A DNA stretch of 64,000 nt from Scleromitrula shiraiana (GCA_028455995.1 JABELC010000008.1:1177501-1241500); one strand, 5' to 3'; positions 23,941-35,620 are shown, numbered from the stretch's first letter. Numbers and translations are program-made. The notes: generated from the sequence alone by a model not told the origin.

Positions 23941-26900
23941 GTTGATATAGCGAGTGATACACCTCTGAAGGTAAACTGGGAGAATGCTGAGAAATTGAAA
24001 ACGGAAGTATTTTGCTGTGGTAGTCAGAACCCCGCATCACAATCCGTAAGACAACAAGATTGCAAAATAGCTTGAGAAATAAAATGCTTGTATACAAGTT
24101 GTCGTCGTGTTCAGGTATGGATTGTCAGAACTAAGTTAACGTTACTAGCGCCATGGATTACAGGACCTCGGGATACAACCTAATATCTTGTACACCCAAA
24201 CAACGACATCAAGAGTATGATCTATATTCATGATCAGACAACATATCAAATAATCAACTATTCTGAATTACTTTCTTGGATAATACATGTATTTTAACTT
24301 TGTCGTTAATCATCTCCGAAAACAAATTTGGTATATTAATTCTAGGTTGCGAATGGTATTACCCCTCATTGCGCCTGCTAGAGAGCTTCTGAGGATCCCT
24401 TCACACATAATTGAGTTGGAGAATTCGATTCCCATTTCTCATGTCACCAAACCAAATCTCTATCTCTTGCGATATTTGTCTTCCGGTGTTTACTATCAGA
24501 TAAAATTCAACCTTTTCGTCAATGGACATATTCTACCCAAAGAAGAGTTTCTTTGACCTGATTAAATCATCCCATAATATGATGAAGGCAAGGAGCTTGT
24601 GTCAAGCAGAGGATAAGTGCCTCTGAGGATTACGGGGGCGAGATTTTTACTAGATTTCCTCGTCACAGTCAACAATATCCCTGACATCTTCCCACGTTTG
24701 TATATTTCCTCATACCCTTTTTGCTACGAGTTTATTCTCTCTCATGTCTCTATTTGCTATCCCCAAACCATCCAAGTGCTTCGTCATTGCAAGATCGTCA
24801 GATGCGACAGAGTTGTTTTCAAGGCATTGAACAACATTCAACATCACTTCCTCTATTGTTTGATACCTCTCGCTGACTCAAATATCCTCACCTTCAATAA
24901 ATCCATATAAAAAACAAGACTACCCCAAAGAACAACACTAGCAGAAAGAGGAGAAAAGAGATCGCAAAAGGCAAAATTGTTGGCCCTGCAGAAAATATTC
25001 ATACGCACACTGTTTTTCAGATCCAGTGATTCCAGTCCCGTCGAGCCACTCCTCATTTCATCGAACGCTGAGCTACTACACCAGATTTCTGAATTTGTCG
25101 TGAGTTGAAGTAGTTTTATTCCGGCATGTATGATGGTTAGGAAGTGAATTGAAAGAAGCAGGATGTGAGCAGATGCTATATGGCTGACGTTAATGATCAA
25201 GAGATTAATGGGTGATGAGACTCTCTCTTTCGTGACGAATCCGAAATGTGGCGATTATTCTATCTGTTGTGGAGAAGTTGGGAATCTGAGGTTTGAGTTA
25301 TTAGGCCTTTTAGGTAGCATGGGGATAGATCGTGAGAGGTGGTCGTTTTGAGATGTGCAACAGAACTCTCAATAGGGGGAAGATCCGGAGAAGTTTAGAT
25401 GGTAGTGTGACGATTATGTAGAAAGTGAGATTCGGGAGAGTGAAGGTTGAAGTGAATTATCTAGCTTAGTGAATTATTGCAGGGCACATTTAGATCTTCA
25501 ATATTTTAGTATCAAGTCAGCCATTGGGGGTGATACAAATAGCAAGTATTAGAGGCATGGTGGATAGACTTGAGTAGAACAGGCTAGCAAAATAGATTCC
25601 AACAGTGAAGAGAAGTTGGTGAAAAATAAAGTAGGACATCTATCTTTCAAACTGCGAGCTGAAGTGAGCGATACAGATATCGTTATGATGACCATCATGA
25701 TTCTACTGTCATCGGCGTCAAACGTGTTTTTACCGTCATAATCCGACATATCCAACACTCGTCGAATAGCCATTTCGACAACAACACCTTAAAGAGATCC
25801 TTTCCCATACAAATCATCCCCTCCCGAAAGTAAACGTTAACAGCTGGTTTCAATCTCAAACACTCTCATAACGAATATCTCCCCAACCATCCAAAACATT
25901 AATGATTTATCCAAAATTTCATGTGAAAGGGTCTGATAGAAAGCAATATCTATGAGCTGGTTTAAATACTTCCCCGACGACTTGATATACTCCAAGATTT
26001 GTTCGATGTCCCACTTCTCGGTTGAAACCCCTTATTTACTTCCTGGGTTCTAGTGCAGGTAGATTATTCATTGAATTTGGATTAGTCTACCACGATTATA
26101 TGATAAAAAAGAGGTTCAGGGGGCTATATGGGATTCCTTGAAGTAGTATTTCATCATTTATCGTTGCTTCACCCGAGTGAATTTGGGAAGTGGATGCTGA
26201 TGATATGACGGCATATCCATCAAACAACAACAATATCTTTTGTTGATAACAGTATCTCATTCGCCACTACTAATATATATAAAACAAAACCGATCGACTT
26301 GTCTCATGATAGCCCTTCTCTGTTGTTTGCATGCTATATGAAATACAACATATCCGCCCAATTAGTCATGGCCGATCAAGTCTTCCGTAAGGGTGTTAGT
26401 CATAAGAAACCAAATTCCATGAGTTCACTCGAGGTTTTATATACCCCATAAGTAAAACAGTGGGTATGAATGAGTGAATATATGCACACTGATACATACA
26501 TAAGAGAAAGAATCGAGTGAATGAGGTATCCACTCTAATTTTTGAATGCTTGGGTATATAAAGAGTTCAGACACAACTCCAGAGAAAACAATCACGAAAA
26601 TACTAGCAAATGAATAAAAGCTACATAGAACACTTTGATTAAAGCCGAGAGTCCATCGTCGGTATATTGAGTAGCCTGGAAAATTTCCTATAGACCAAGA
26701 GGAGGCAGGATGGATAAACAACACTAATTGACAACGACTAGAAAGCGAGAAGCTTTGATGACAGACATCCGAAGAATTGATTGAAGAATGTTGCAAGCAT
26801 TTGTGTTTTTTATGCCGATGGAGAAGAATATTGACGGCATTTATATGCATTGTGACATAAAACGTGCAATTTTACATCAGACCCTCAAAGTCATTCGAGG

Positions 26901-27202
26901 GTATTAATAGTCCTTTAGGCTTTCGCAAACTTTCGAAGTGAATATGAAGATAACTTCTATACCATGTTATGTATCGCACTTGCCATATATTGTCATATGA
27001 TCACAGGGAAATGCCGATTCTACTACAAGTAGTTGTCAAAACAATAGCGGTCAATCTGGTATTTTGTCAAAAATTCATATCACCACCCTCAGAGGTAGAT
27101 AGTGCAACTAATCTACTTCCAAGTCCTACTAACGCCATATCTCCACCCATTTACCCATCCATTTCATTAGTATATTAATTCATCACACAAACTACCCCTT
27201 AC
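23941..27202. other. 3.3-kb gene-poor region
   Basis: No intact gene can be supported here. The right part of the crotonase promoter is included. Minus-strand coding-like fragments occur between 24.9 and 25.8 kb (separate entry). A 137-residue open stretch at 26437-26850 (-) has no recognisable motif and skewed composition, and I do not call it. Confidence 0.5.
24870..25773 (-). pseudogene. possible decayed membrane-protein gene, unrecognised
   Basis: On the minus strand an ATG at 25773 opens MAIRRVLDMSDYDG, followed in another frame by hydrophobic FTVGIYFASLFYSSLS. A polar stretch (SPDLPPIESSVAHLKTTTSH) near 25380 is broken by one TAG. Another open piece begins near 25200 (SHIASAHILLLSIHFLTIIH). 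The pieces lie on one strand in a plausible order but in different frames, and I found no splice solution. They could be a disabled gene with membrane segments, an unusual multi-intron gene, or chance in T-rich DNA. Confidence 0.22.
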
Positions 27203-28412
27203 TCAAGCCTGAGCCATCGAAGTCAACACCGCCGCAGCCTCCGTTTGTTCCTCCACTGGTGGCTCCTGCAACGTTGTATCATCAGGAGAAAACGAAGGTG
27301 TAGCATCAGCAGGCGACATTGCCGTATTTGGAGTGAACTCGGGTCCGCCGGGTGACATTTCAGAATGGATGATCGGGAGGTGACGTGAACCAGTTGGCAC
27401 TCTATCCAGGGAGGCCAGAACTTCTTTCCTTCTGTCGTGCCAGTTGATTTCGCTTTTGATGACTTGATCAAGTAGAAGTTCTTTTTCTAACCATTCCTTT
27501 TTACGTAATTCCTCTACGAACTCGCATTGTTTTCTTAGTGATTCGCCTTCTTCCTCTGCCCAATGCACCTGTCTTCGTAATAGCCTCCATAGTTCAACTG
27601 GCCCTTTGGCTTCTTCTTCGATTGTGATTCCAAGCTCAGGGGGGTAGGATGTTGCCAATAACGAGGGATCGACGACAGGTGAGATTTTCCCTGCCCCAGC
27701 GGGAGTTGTATCTGGATCTCGTTTCATAACAATCTTAGATTGAATCTGTTTACTGTCACTTTGTCTTGGAAATGGATCGGAAGGACGGAGAGATTCGGTT
27801 TCATGAACAGTTCGCATATGTTTGGCGAGGGCGTCCGAACGTGTAAAAGAACGATCGCATTCTATTTGCAATATTTGTTTAGCTATATTCCAAGTGCATC
27901 AATGAACAGAACAACCTACCAGGTAGTGCGCAATAAAAAGGTTTCTCTAAAGTATGACTCCTCATATGCGCCTTCAAAGCATAACCGCTTGCTTGAGTTT
28001 GACTCTTCCTAGGACAACCCTTCCATTCACAAGCATATTTCCTAGGTTTCGATTCAATGTGATCGTGATGTATATGATCTACCAGCTTATCCATATCGCC
28101 TACATCTCCTACATTGCATCCAGACCAAGCGCAAACAGTAACCTGCTCATGCAATTCATCCTCTTCAATTCGTGAATTATTTGGCGATTCGGGGATGTCG
28201 CCATCAGTATCAGAAGAAATTGAACCTTCCTCCATTTTAATATGACGCGATGTTGGAGTTATGCGCAAGGAGGAATCGCCTCCTAGTTTTTGTCTCTTTG
28301 CAGGTGGCATATGAGCATCTGCAACCATCCGTTCGTTTTCTTCGTCGACTTCGAATGCGTCCGACGAGAGATCTGAGAGGGGAGATCCGGGTGGTGATTC
28401 ATCGTCGACCAT
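27203..28412 (-). CDS. C2H2 zinc-finger protein, IEC1-like (INO80 complex)
   Basis: Two exons: 28412-27920 and 27861-27203, giving 383 aa. The frame upstream of 28412 stays open but offers only a GTG, so the ATG reading MVDDESPPGSPLSDL is chosen. After an acidic, Ser-rich N-terminus come three C2H2 fingers at about residues 105-190: CAWSGCNVGDVG with HIHHDH, CEWKGCPRK with HMRSH, and CALPECDRSF with HMRTVH. The 58-nt intron cuts the third finger just after CALP. This arrangement and the flanking ESLRPSDPFPR resemble the fungal relatives of S. pombe Iec1, an INO80 chromatin-remodelling subunit. The C-terminal half has a helical region rich in charged residues. DNA binding is likely; the INO80 link is inferred from recalled family resemblance. 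Confidence 0.82.
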
Positions 28413-28672
28413 ATTGAAACAATTGAAAGGTGGATTAGTTATCGTATCGATATAGTTTGTGCGTACTGTAAAGGGGAAGTTAAGGGTGAGATTCTTTAAT
28501 TGATTTTCTTGCTTTGAAAGTTGAGGTAGTTTAGTTGCACCGGAAGCTGTAAGATGAAGTGCGGCGCGATCACTATGAATCTTGCGTTCGCAAGGCGCCA
28601 ATTGGATCACCACTTACAGTATCAACTTACTCTCTCAAAGACTCAACAGCAAAGTCAACAATTGGTGAATAT

Positions 28673-28733
28673 TGTATGTTGTATATTGTATATTGTATAT
28701 TGTATATCATATATCATATATCATAAATCATAA
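28673..28733. repeat. (TATTGTA)n / (TATATCA)n tandem repeat
   Basis: About four TATTGTA units turn into three ATATCAT units in the upstream region of the IEC1-like gene. Confidence 0.9.
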
Positions 28734-29222
28734 TAATATTCTCAAATATTTTATCTCGATACAGATCAAGAATATGCGATATATAATATACCATGCGATT
28801 GCATACTATGTACTCAGGATATTTGGCCAAAATCCAACCTGGACATGGAGCTTTGAGGAATTGCTACTACAGGTCCAGGGCTAGTCGTACTTGACATCCT
28901 TAGCGTCATTTAAAATAGAGCTCGAATTTTTTCTTTCAATTATCTTTTTAACATTTCATCACCAAACACACAACTTTCTGAAGACACCCATCTCTTACAT
29001 CGTATCAATTGACACATAAAGTCAATTGATTGATATAAATGAGCGTTGTGGATATGATAGTTATTAAACATTATATAGCCCGGTAAGATTTCAATCAACA
29101 ATCTCATTGTTTCCTTTATACCAACATGATGAATAACCTTCGAGTTCTGCAATTCGGATGGTGGCTTAACCGCAACCTAAGGTCGACTCACACACATTAC
29201 ACAATTATTCTGAACCTTATCA

Positions 29223-29243
29223 AATATATATATATATATATAA
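29223..29243. repeat. (AT)n microsatellite
   Basis: A perfect AT dinucleotide run of about 20 bp lies just past the 3' end of the reductase gene. Confidence 0.9.
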
Positions 29244-29316
29244 TCTATTTCGTCGTAAATAATCAGCTCTACGTATATTTTACTAATTGTTCATCTGCCA
29301 TCAGATCATATCCTCC

Positions 29317-30423
29317 TTATACACTTGTCAGGCTCATAGCATGTTCTGGATATCTAGTTCCCTCGATAGGAAATTCCTTGATAATTGAGTCCAGCGCTAC
29401 CATATCTTCCTCGGTCAAAGAAACATCCTTTGAGTTCTCCACAATACGTTCCACTGTAGTTGCACCAGGAATTGGAATAATCTCAGGATTGCCATTCCTC
29501 TTAGACATATGCTTGACCCAGTTAATGGCGACTTGAGCACTTGTAACCCCCTTTGCTTTGGCAAGTTTATTGACCTCATTGATAAGCTTCATGTTATTCT
29601 CAAAAATCTTCTGGTCCGAGAATCGTGGAAATTTCATCATCTTTAGTATACTGTTGTCTGGAATATCCTCGACCTTTGCAAATTGTCCAGTCAACAATCC
29701 TCGCCCAATGGGCGAATATCTATGATCTTGTCAGTAACATATATAAGTGATGCCGTACGAAGAATACATACGCAACTATCAAGATTCCATGATCAGCACA
29801 AGCCTTTGCAACACCATTCTTGAAAACATCAGAGTCAGTGAGAGAAACCTCCACCTCACAAGCCACAATCTTCGTAACATTCGCCGCCTTCTCAATCGTA
29901 GCAGCGCTAACTTCACTGAGAGAGATCCCCCCCAACTTTCCCGTCTTCACATATTCCTCCTCCAAAACCTTCATCGTAATCTCAATTGGTGTTTTCTTAT
30001 CCACCCTCGCACATTCAAAAATATCCAGCTTTTTCTTCCCGTTCAAGATCTCCAAACACTGATCCATTGATTTCCTAACTCCCTCTGGACTTCCATCTGG
30101 TTGCAGAGCTGGTCCAAGTCCCCCCTTGATGCTAAGAACCACTTTATCCGCATCATCTGGGTAACGCGTGAAGTATTCGGCGAGTAGGTGAAGAGAATTA
30201 TATTCGGGTGTTCCGTAGAATGCGCCGCCGTTCCAGAAGTTACATCCAGCTTCGAGAGCAGCTTTCATAGCTTTGATCGAGTCTTCCATTGGTTGAGGTT
30301 GGGGACGCCATGTTAGTCCTTTAGTACGAAAATTAGCAATTGTGAGTATCTCGCAATTGAGGGTATCTTGCCCATGAGCCCATAGCCAGTTGTTCCAATC
30401 TCCTTTCCGAGTAATTGAACCAT
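29317..30423 (-). CDS. aldo/keto reductase, pyridoxal reductase-like (AKR8)
   Basis: Members of this group reduce pyridoxal to pyridoxine with NADPH. Three exons: 30423-30372, 30318-29772 and 29719-29317, giving 333 aa. Exon 1 encodes MVQLLGKEIGTTGYGLMG and joins to LTWRPQPQP through an intron that begins GC, not GT (GCAAGA at 30371, 53 nt, branch GCTAAT, acceptor AAAG). No GT donor in the area can make the join, and the joined GYGLMGLTWRP is the family signature. Other marks are FWNGGAFYGTPEYNSLHLL (catalytic Tyr), LSIKGG (Lys), LGGISLSEV and IPIPGATTVERIVEN (NADPH binding). An S. pombe Plr1-type role in vitamin B6 salvage is likely. Confidence 0.92.
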
Positions 30424-31173
30424 TTTGATTATATATTTTTGTGTTTGTTTGCTATCAAGGAAGCTGTGAAGGGAGCTGTGGCGGCGGGGTAAATGATTGG
30501 TGAAGTGGGGTTATGAAATTGTAGTAAAAGAGAAGCTATACTCTACTGTATTGTATGATACGAGAATGAAAATGAGAATGAGAAATAAATCAGAGACGCA
30601 AACCTTCCTTATATACTCGGAACTTTAACATGACTCCTCACAAAAACCCATCATCCATTCCTAGACTACAGTATCAACGAAATCGATGACAATGACACTG
30701 AGTTCGATGACCGATTAATAAATTTCCACATATTTGGTGCTGCAACTGCCATTCGTAAGCTCGTGTATCTCTACGCTCAATGCTACTCTACAATACAACA
30801 GTTCTAGCGTAGCCCGAGTAGCCGGAAATAAGCACATCATAAACTCCATAGCTCTATTGAAGCTCGGAGTTAAGTTAAGACCCCCCGCTCCCCCCCCCCC
30901 GCACCGAAACTCTGGAGATATCTTCAAAAAGACATTTTTTAACGCCGTAGAAGCACAATTACGATGAACTCAAAGGAAATCGAGAAAGAAGCTTAAATCC
31001 AGAGGATTTTACGCAAGGGTTTCACTCAGGTACCAATTGGCATCGTTATTGTCGTGTTGGGTTTTATTCGCTGAGAGTCAATTGGTACGTACTGGGAGTT
31101 GCTTGCGGGCTAACGCGTTTGGGTAGGTAGTTCGTTGCGGAGATACGATTGATGTTGATGTTGATGTATATAG

Positions 31174-31413
31174 ATGACTGATGGATGGACTGCTCTTGAT
31201 GAGTATGAGGGGGCTGACACCGCCGAGACGACGGTTGTGGGGATTTTAGGTATGGATTTAGAGCTATATCCAGGCCAGGGTTGGCAGGAACGAGAATGGC
31301 TCCTCGAGTTAATCATGAAATGGATGTTTACAAATGCGAGACGAGACATGGAACATTACAGCTACTGTGATACAAGGTATGAAAGACTGGGCGAGAGTAA
31401 CTTGATTGTGTAG
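31174..31413 (+). CDS. small open frame, unrecognised
   Basis: An ATG-initiated 79-codon frame reads MTDGWTALDEYEGADTAE and later GQGWQEREWLLELIMKWM. The composition is balanced and acidic, but no family is recognised and it overlaps the start of a tandem repeat. It may be a genuine small gene, an exon of a lost gene, or chance. Confidence 0.2.
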   Translation: MTDGWTALDEYEGADTAETTVVGILGMDLELYPGQGWQEREWLLELIMKWMFTNARRDMEHYSYCDTRYERLGESNLIV

Positions 31414-31570
31414 ATTTTGCTCGATCATTGATGTCTGTGTGTCTGAAGTTCTAGACTAGAGTGGCTTGATTGTACATGCTCAATCAGTGATGAAATATAT
31501 ATCTGAAATACTGGGTAAGACTGGCTTTATCGTGTATACTCTATATGATCATTGGGGTATATTCATCTAA
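31388..31570. repeat. degenerate ~60-bp tandem repeat, three units
   Basis: Three successive blocks share CTGGG/CTAGA, then AGACTGGC or AGAGTGGC, TTGATTGT, GCTCxATCAxTGATG and TCTGAA in the same order. The third copy is the most diverged. The alignment is by eye. Confidence 0.5.
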
Positions 31571-31806
31571 TCACACGAAGTTACATCTCAATACTAATCA
31601 TGAAGTTTGTTGATAGAGAGCTTGCGTAGACATTTATTTGTGCGACATGAAATACAGTAGATAACTATCCCGTAGCATAATAGATACCTCCCAATTATTG
31701 TCAGATGTCTGTTCAACCACAAAAGATTCCTCGAATATCCAATCGTCTACTCATCTCTTAACTCTTCCCTGTTTTATCCTTCCCGATTGGCTCTTCGACG
31801 CGACTT

Positions 31807-32781
31807 TTAAATCTTTTGAGTTTGATTCGATGGAGCTTTCTGCTGGGGCTGTTTCGGTAGGCTCTTCGTATATTTTAGACTTCTCGTTTGTATTCGTTTG
31901 CTTCTGCGTGGGGTGATATACTCCTGTGAAAGTTTCGGATCTGGAGTAGCGTCATCAGCAGATAATGGCACATCACTTGAAGGTTTCTTCTCCAAGTTAT
32001 TCGAACGTCTTTGGGTCCCCGGTCGTGTTCTCTTATAGGATCTGGAATTCCTCGACAGCTCAATCTGATCGAAAGATTTACTTGCAACTCTCTTGTCCGT
32101 TTGACCTCTGTCACCCGATGCACGGGTCTCTTGCGCTTCAGAGTGTTGGATATCAATGCCATTGAGAGGTGAATGATTTCCCCTATGGGAGCTTTCATCA
32201 ACACGCCGAAAAGATTCACGCCAACGGGTATCATAAAGATTCAGTAGAGTCTTCAAGTTTCGTAGCCGATAACGCAAAATCTCGTCTGTTTCGGACTCTA
32301 TGTCACCACTAGAGAATAAATCCACTTTTTCCGCTAGCTGAAGGTAGTCATCCTTCTGTCGTTCGTACTCAAAAGCTTGTTGACGATTTACTGTATTCCA
32401 TGAAGTATTCGTCCTAGATCTGTCTTCGTTCGCACGACGTGCTGCAAGCCTTACTGATTCTTCCTCGTATGCTCCACATGCACTCCAGCCTTGTGTTGCG
32501 AGGTTCTGATGTGTTTCATGTTCTTGTCTAAATTGATCTGCCTGAGTTTTTCGTGCCGATTGGTTGTCCCAAGTTAGAGTGGTTATCTGCTCTCCTTTAT
32601 TGTCCCTTTGCACCTGCTCCTCTTCTGTAAGAGGCTTCCTTTGGATTGACGAGCGGTATTGAAGTGCCTCAGAAGAGGTGCTGGCTAGTGATGGTGATAC
32701 GGGACAAGAGACTGGCTCTTTAAAAACCGTGTCTTGAACAGCGTTGAGTTTGCTCTCCAGCAACTTCATATCTAAATCCAT
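31807..32781 (-). CDS. hypothetical charged protein, orphan
   Basis: A single 324-codon frame starts at ATG 32781 (MDLDMKLLESKLNAVQD); further upstream only a TTG is in frame. The protein is hydrophilic, rich in Arg, Gln, Ser and Glu. It has short heptad-like stretches (LLESKLNAVQDTV; ETDEILRYRLRNLKTLLNLY) and a basic C-terminus (PRRSKRIQTRSLKYTKSLPK) that could be a nuclear localisation signal. No known domain is recognised. The length of the uninterrupted frame and the non-repetitive sequence support a real gene. It lies next to the FHA-kinase pseudogene in a part of the window that looks fast-evolving. Confidence 0.55.
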   Translation of the reverse strand: MDLDMKLLESKLNAVQDTVFKEPVSCPVSPSLASTSSEALQYRSSIQRKPLTEEEQVQRDNKGEQITTLTWDNQSARKTQADQFRQEHETHQNLATQGWSACGAYEEESVRLAARRANEDRSRTNTSWNTVNRQQAFEYERQKDDYLQLAEKVDLFSSGDIESETDEILRYRLRNLKTLLNLYDTRWRESFRRVDESSHRGNHSPLNGIDIQHSEAQETRASGDRGQTDKRVASKSFDQIELSRNSRSYKRTRPGTQRRSNNLEKKPSSDVPLSADDATPDPKLSQEYITPRRSKRIQTRSLKYTKSLPKQPQQKAPSNQTQKI

Positions 32782-33276
32782 AGCTCTCAATAAATTTTGA
32801 TGATGAATCGGGAAGGAGAAAAGAATATAGGCAATGAATGAGGTTGAGGAAGTGCAGTATGGTGATACTAAGGCGAACCAATGACTCGTACTTATAAAGT
32901 GTAAGCGGTGTAACAAGAAAGTCTAAGAAACCTTTGATTAAATAGACATCGTACGAGGTAGATGAGATAGTGAATTGGTCTCGCAAGAAGAGGCGCAAGT
33001 TCACGCACCTGTAGGTAGCCGGTCGTATTTGAAATATGTGCCCACTCTATCGTCGTGACGTTGAGTTTCCATCACACTGCGTGATTCAGTTCGGCCATAG
33101 TTCCTATGCCTCTTGGGTTAGTCGCTTTTGTTCTTATATTACTACAGCACTGCCTGATATTGTCTGTTCATAATTTATATGCCTCTTGCTGTTGTATCAC
33201 CACCGCACTTCATAATATCATTAGGCTATAGTTCATATATCTTTGGTTTTTTTCTCTGTTACTTTAGCTATAGCTC
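32782..33276. other. spacer between orphan gene and kinase pseudogene
   Basis: The 0.5-kb spacer is A/T-rich. It contains related phrases (TTCATATATCTTTGG, TTCATAATTTATATGCCTCTTG, TTCCTATGCCTCTTGGG) that hint at short degenerate repetition between 33090 and 33250. No gene is called. Confidence 0.4.
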
Positions 33277-34981
33277 TTGATAGTTTCAGTTCCAGCCACT
33301 AAAAGTTTTCTTAAATTGCGAATCACCAAGAGATCGAATGATATCACGGCAAACAATCCCTGGTTCGTTATATATGCATTAGAGGATGATGTGGCACAAG
33401 CAATCATCGACGACCCTAAAAGCCGAACATATGTATCCCTTGGTCGTGATAAAAAGAGAATAATCATCGTCACTTTTGACCACATTATTTCAATCCCAAC
33501 TGTGTATTATCGTTCGGAAGGGATAAAGACTGTAATATAGTCTGAAGCGACTCAGCTTTAGGCGAGCAGACTGCGAGCCTATTCTCTCGAAGACAGTGCC
33601 AACTATTTCTAGAGAAAGATACTGTTATGATAAGGGACGATTCTTCTAGAAGTACAACAAGCATACAACCTCTATGGACTGATTCTCTGCCGTGGGAATT
33701 CGATGGCAAATCTACCGGCCGTCCCAGACAACGAGCCATTCTAGAAAGGAATTCGTGGCAACTTGTTATGGGGCCGGCTACATTTTACCTTCAGTTCCTA
33801 TCTCAAGGTAGATCTTAATTACACTATTCTTTGTTTCGGCGCTGATCAGGCTAGGTGAACGAGACGTCGGGCATTGGAACAGGTATTCGAACGAGAAGTA
33901 AACACTGGCTAACAGGATGATACCCATGGAATACATGGTGACTTCCCCCGGTCCAACTCTCCCGCCAACACGCTACCAAACAAGAGTCCAAACACCGCAA
34001 GTACCTCTAGATAAATTCGCGAACCGATAATTTACTGGAAGCTTGAGGAATTAGGAAAAGGAAGTTTCGGACGCGTGACTGGAGTTGTGGACCTGGAACA
34101 TGGTGGTATACTGGCGCTCAAAGTGCTAGATATAACATGCGATAAGAAGAAGGATAACATTAAACGCGAAGTTGAAACATTAGCTCGACTGACACATGTA
34201 AGTACGATTTACTGAAAGTTTGATACGTTAGGAGTGCCCGTACGCTAACAATTGACTGAAGCCGTACATCACCGAATACAAACATTCACAAGGCTGGATG
34301 GAAGGGAAGCAAATCGAAATATTCATGTCTGCCGCCGATGGATCTTTACGCAATTTGATAGCGCACAATTCAATACCGACCTCCGATATAGTACGTATCT
34401 CCAAGCAACTTGCTGATGCTCTATGCTATCTACACGAACAAGGAATCATCCACCGGGACATAAAACCAGAAAACATATCATACAAGGGTCTTCTCACACC
34501 TAGTGCTACTTTTAGTCTAGCCGACTTTGGTCTCTCAACAGCTATAAGAGATCGTAACAGAGGTCAAGTCGGAACTCCACTCTACTGTGCACCCGAGGTA
34601 CTTTTCGAAACTTTCGATACGCCACAAGATTTCCGAATGGATATCTGGTCATTCGGAGTTATTATATACGAGATGTTAACTGGTATTGGTCTGAATCAAG
34701 TGCCTGGTTTAACAAGTGAGATCATAGACTCCCGGGGGTGGTGCAAAATACTTGACGAGACTTGTCGCAATGGGAATGACTTAGAAAGAATGTTGACTGC
34801 CGACGTTAGAAAACGCACGACTAGCAAAAAATGCCACAAATCTGAGACCTTCCCGATATTGACGAAAGATTTACCATCACTTGACATCCAAGTTTTCGCC
34901 CCGGCATCTTATCGTCTTACACCGCAAACCACCCCGCAAGAGCTCAGAAAAATCATCGCCGTCGCCGCCCAAGATAGTTGA
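33277..34981 (+). pseudogene. broken FHA-domain protein kinase
   Basis: The kinase part is well preserved in two exons (34027-34197, 34262-34981). It shows Gly loop LGKGSFGRV, LALKV, HRDIKPEN, LADFGLS, GTPLYCAPE and DIWSFGVIIYEM. Upstream, an FHA-like region reads LSFGRDKDCNIV then SRRQCQLFLEKDTVMIRDDS. The locus cannot be read as one protein. A frame change lies before 33501; an in-frame TGA lies at 33543 (CGA expected); after a plausible intron (33808-33854) a TAA at 33899 follows (CAA expected); and a one-base loss near 34026 separates NR from IIYWKLEEL. The kinase frame also has no upstream Met. Both nonsense codons fit C-to-T change. FHA-kinase architecture resembles Rad53/Cds1 and the lineage-specific kinases of filamentous fungi; I read it as a recently dead member of the latter. 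Confidence 0.75.
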
Positions 34982-35620
34982 TAATCAAAGTTCTACACGT
35001 GGAGAACGACGGCGTTAAGCCAGTGAGATGGGAGGTTGGCATTTGCTTCTTAGAGTATAGGATTGGTTGTTCTCATTTAGTGTGATTGATATTTAACCAC
35101 CCATACTGGCCACCTTGAGCGTATAAACGATATCAGTAACGAAGAGATGCTTTAGTTTTTCACAATTCAATCAATGACATTTTCAAAAATCAAACAGATC
35201 ATGAATAATGGGCAAACTCTCCCCTAATGCCACCTGATAAACAGCTTCAATAGATCAAAAAGAGTATGCACAATAATCAAATTCTCGCCTGATATCATCA
35301 GCACTTGCCCATAGAGATCATAACATTTGTAAATAGCTCACGAAGAATATTAGCTCCATCTCTTCTCAGGCAGAAGAAGCAACCACACTGTACAAAAGTC
35401 TCGGAGGGCTGTTGAAATAGGCTTGTGCGTCTAGCATAACGATTGGATGTTGAAAAAATAAGGTGGTCCACAGCTCACTCCCCTGTCAGAACCCACTAGC
35501 TCCTAATACAATATCGCTGCATAGAATCACAACAAATAAAAAAATTTCAAAAAAAGAAAATATAACAATTCAAGGTCTATACTCAGGATTGAACTGAGCT
35601 GGAAAGAATCTTCTTGCGAA
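34982..35620. other. spacer between kinase pseudogene and tRNA-Gln
   Basis: The 0.64-kb A/T-rich spacer repeats loosely similar phrases (AATCAAACAGATCATGAATAA and AATAGATCAAAAAGAGTATG) at 35190-35280. No gene is visible. Confidence 0.4.

Larger units (their letters stand above)
28413..29316. other. spacer, IEC1-like promoter
   Basis: The 0.9-kb spacer lies between two minus-strand genes. It carries a TATTGTA-type tandem tract (28673-28733) and an AT dinucleotide run (29223-29243) near the 3' end of the reductase. No gene is visible. Confidence 0.5.
30424..31806. other. 1.4-kb spacer with degenerate repeats
   Basis: This region contains a C-rich run near 30885-30901, a small open frame at 31174-31413 and a degenerate 60-bp tandem repeat (both separate entries). 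No intact known gene is visible. Confidence 0.5.

Noticed and set aside
26437..26850. 137-codon minus-strand frame
   Set aside because: It is His/Ser/Phe-rich with no domain, upstream exon or splice support; likely chance.
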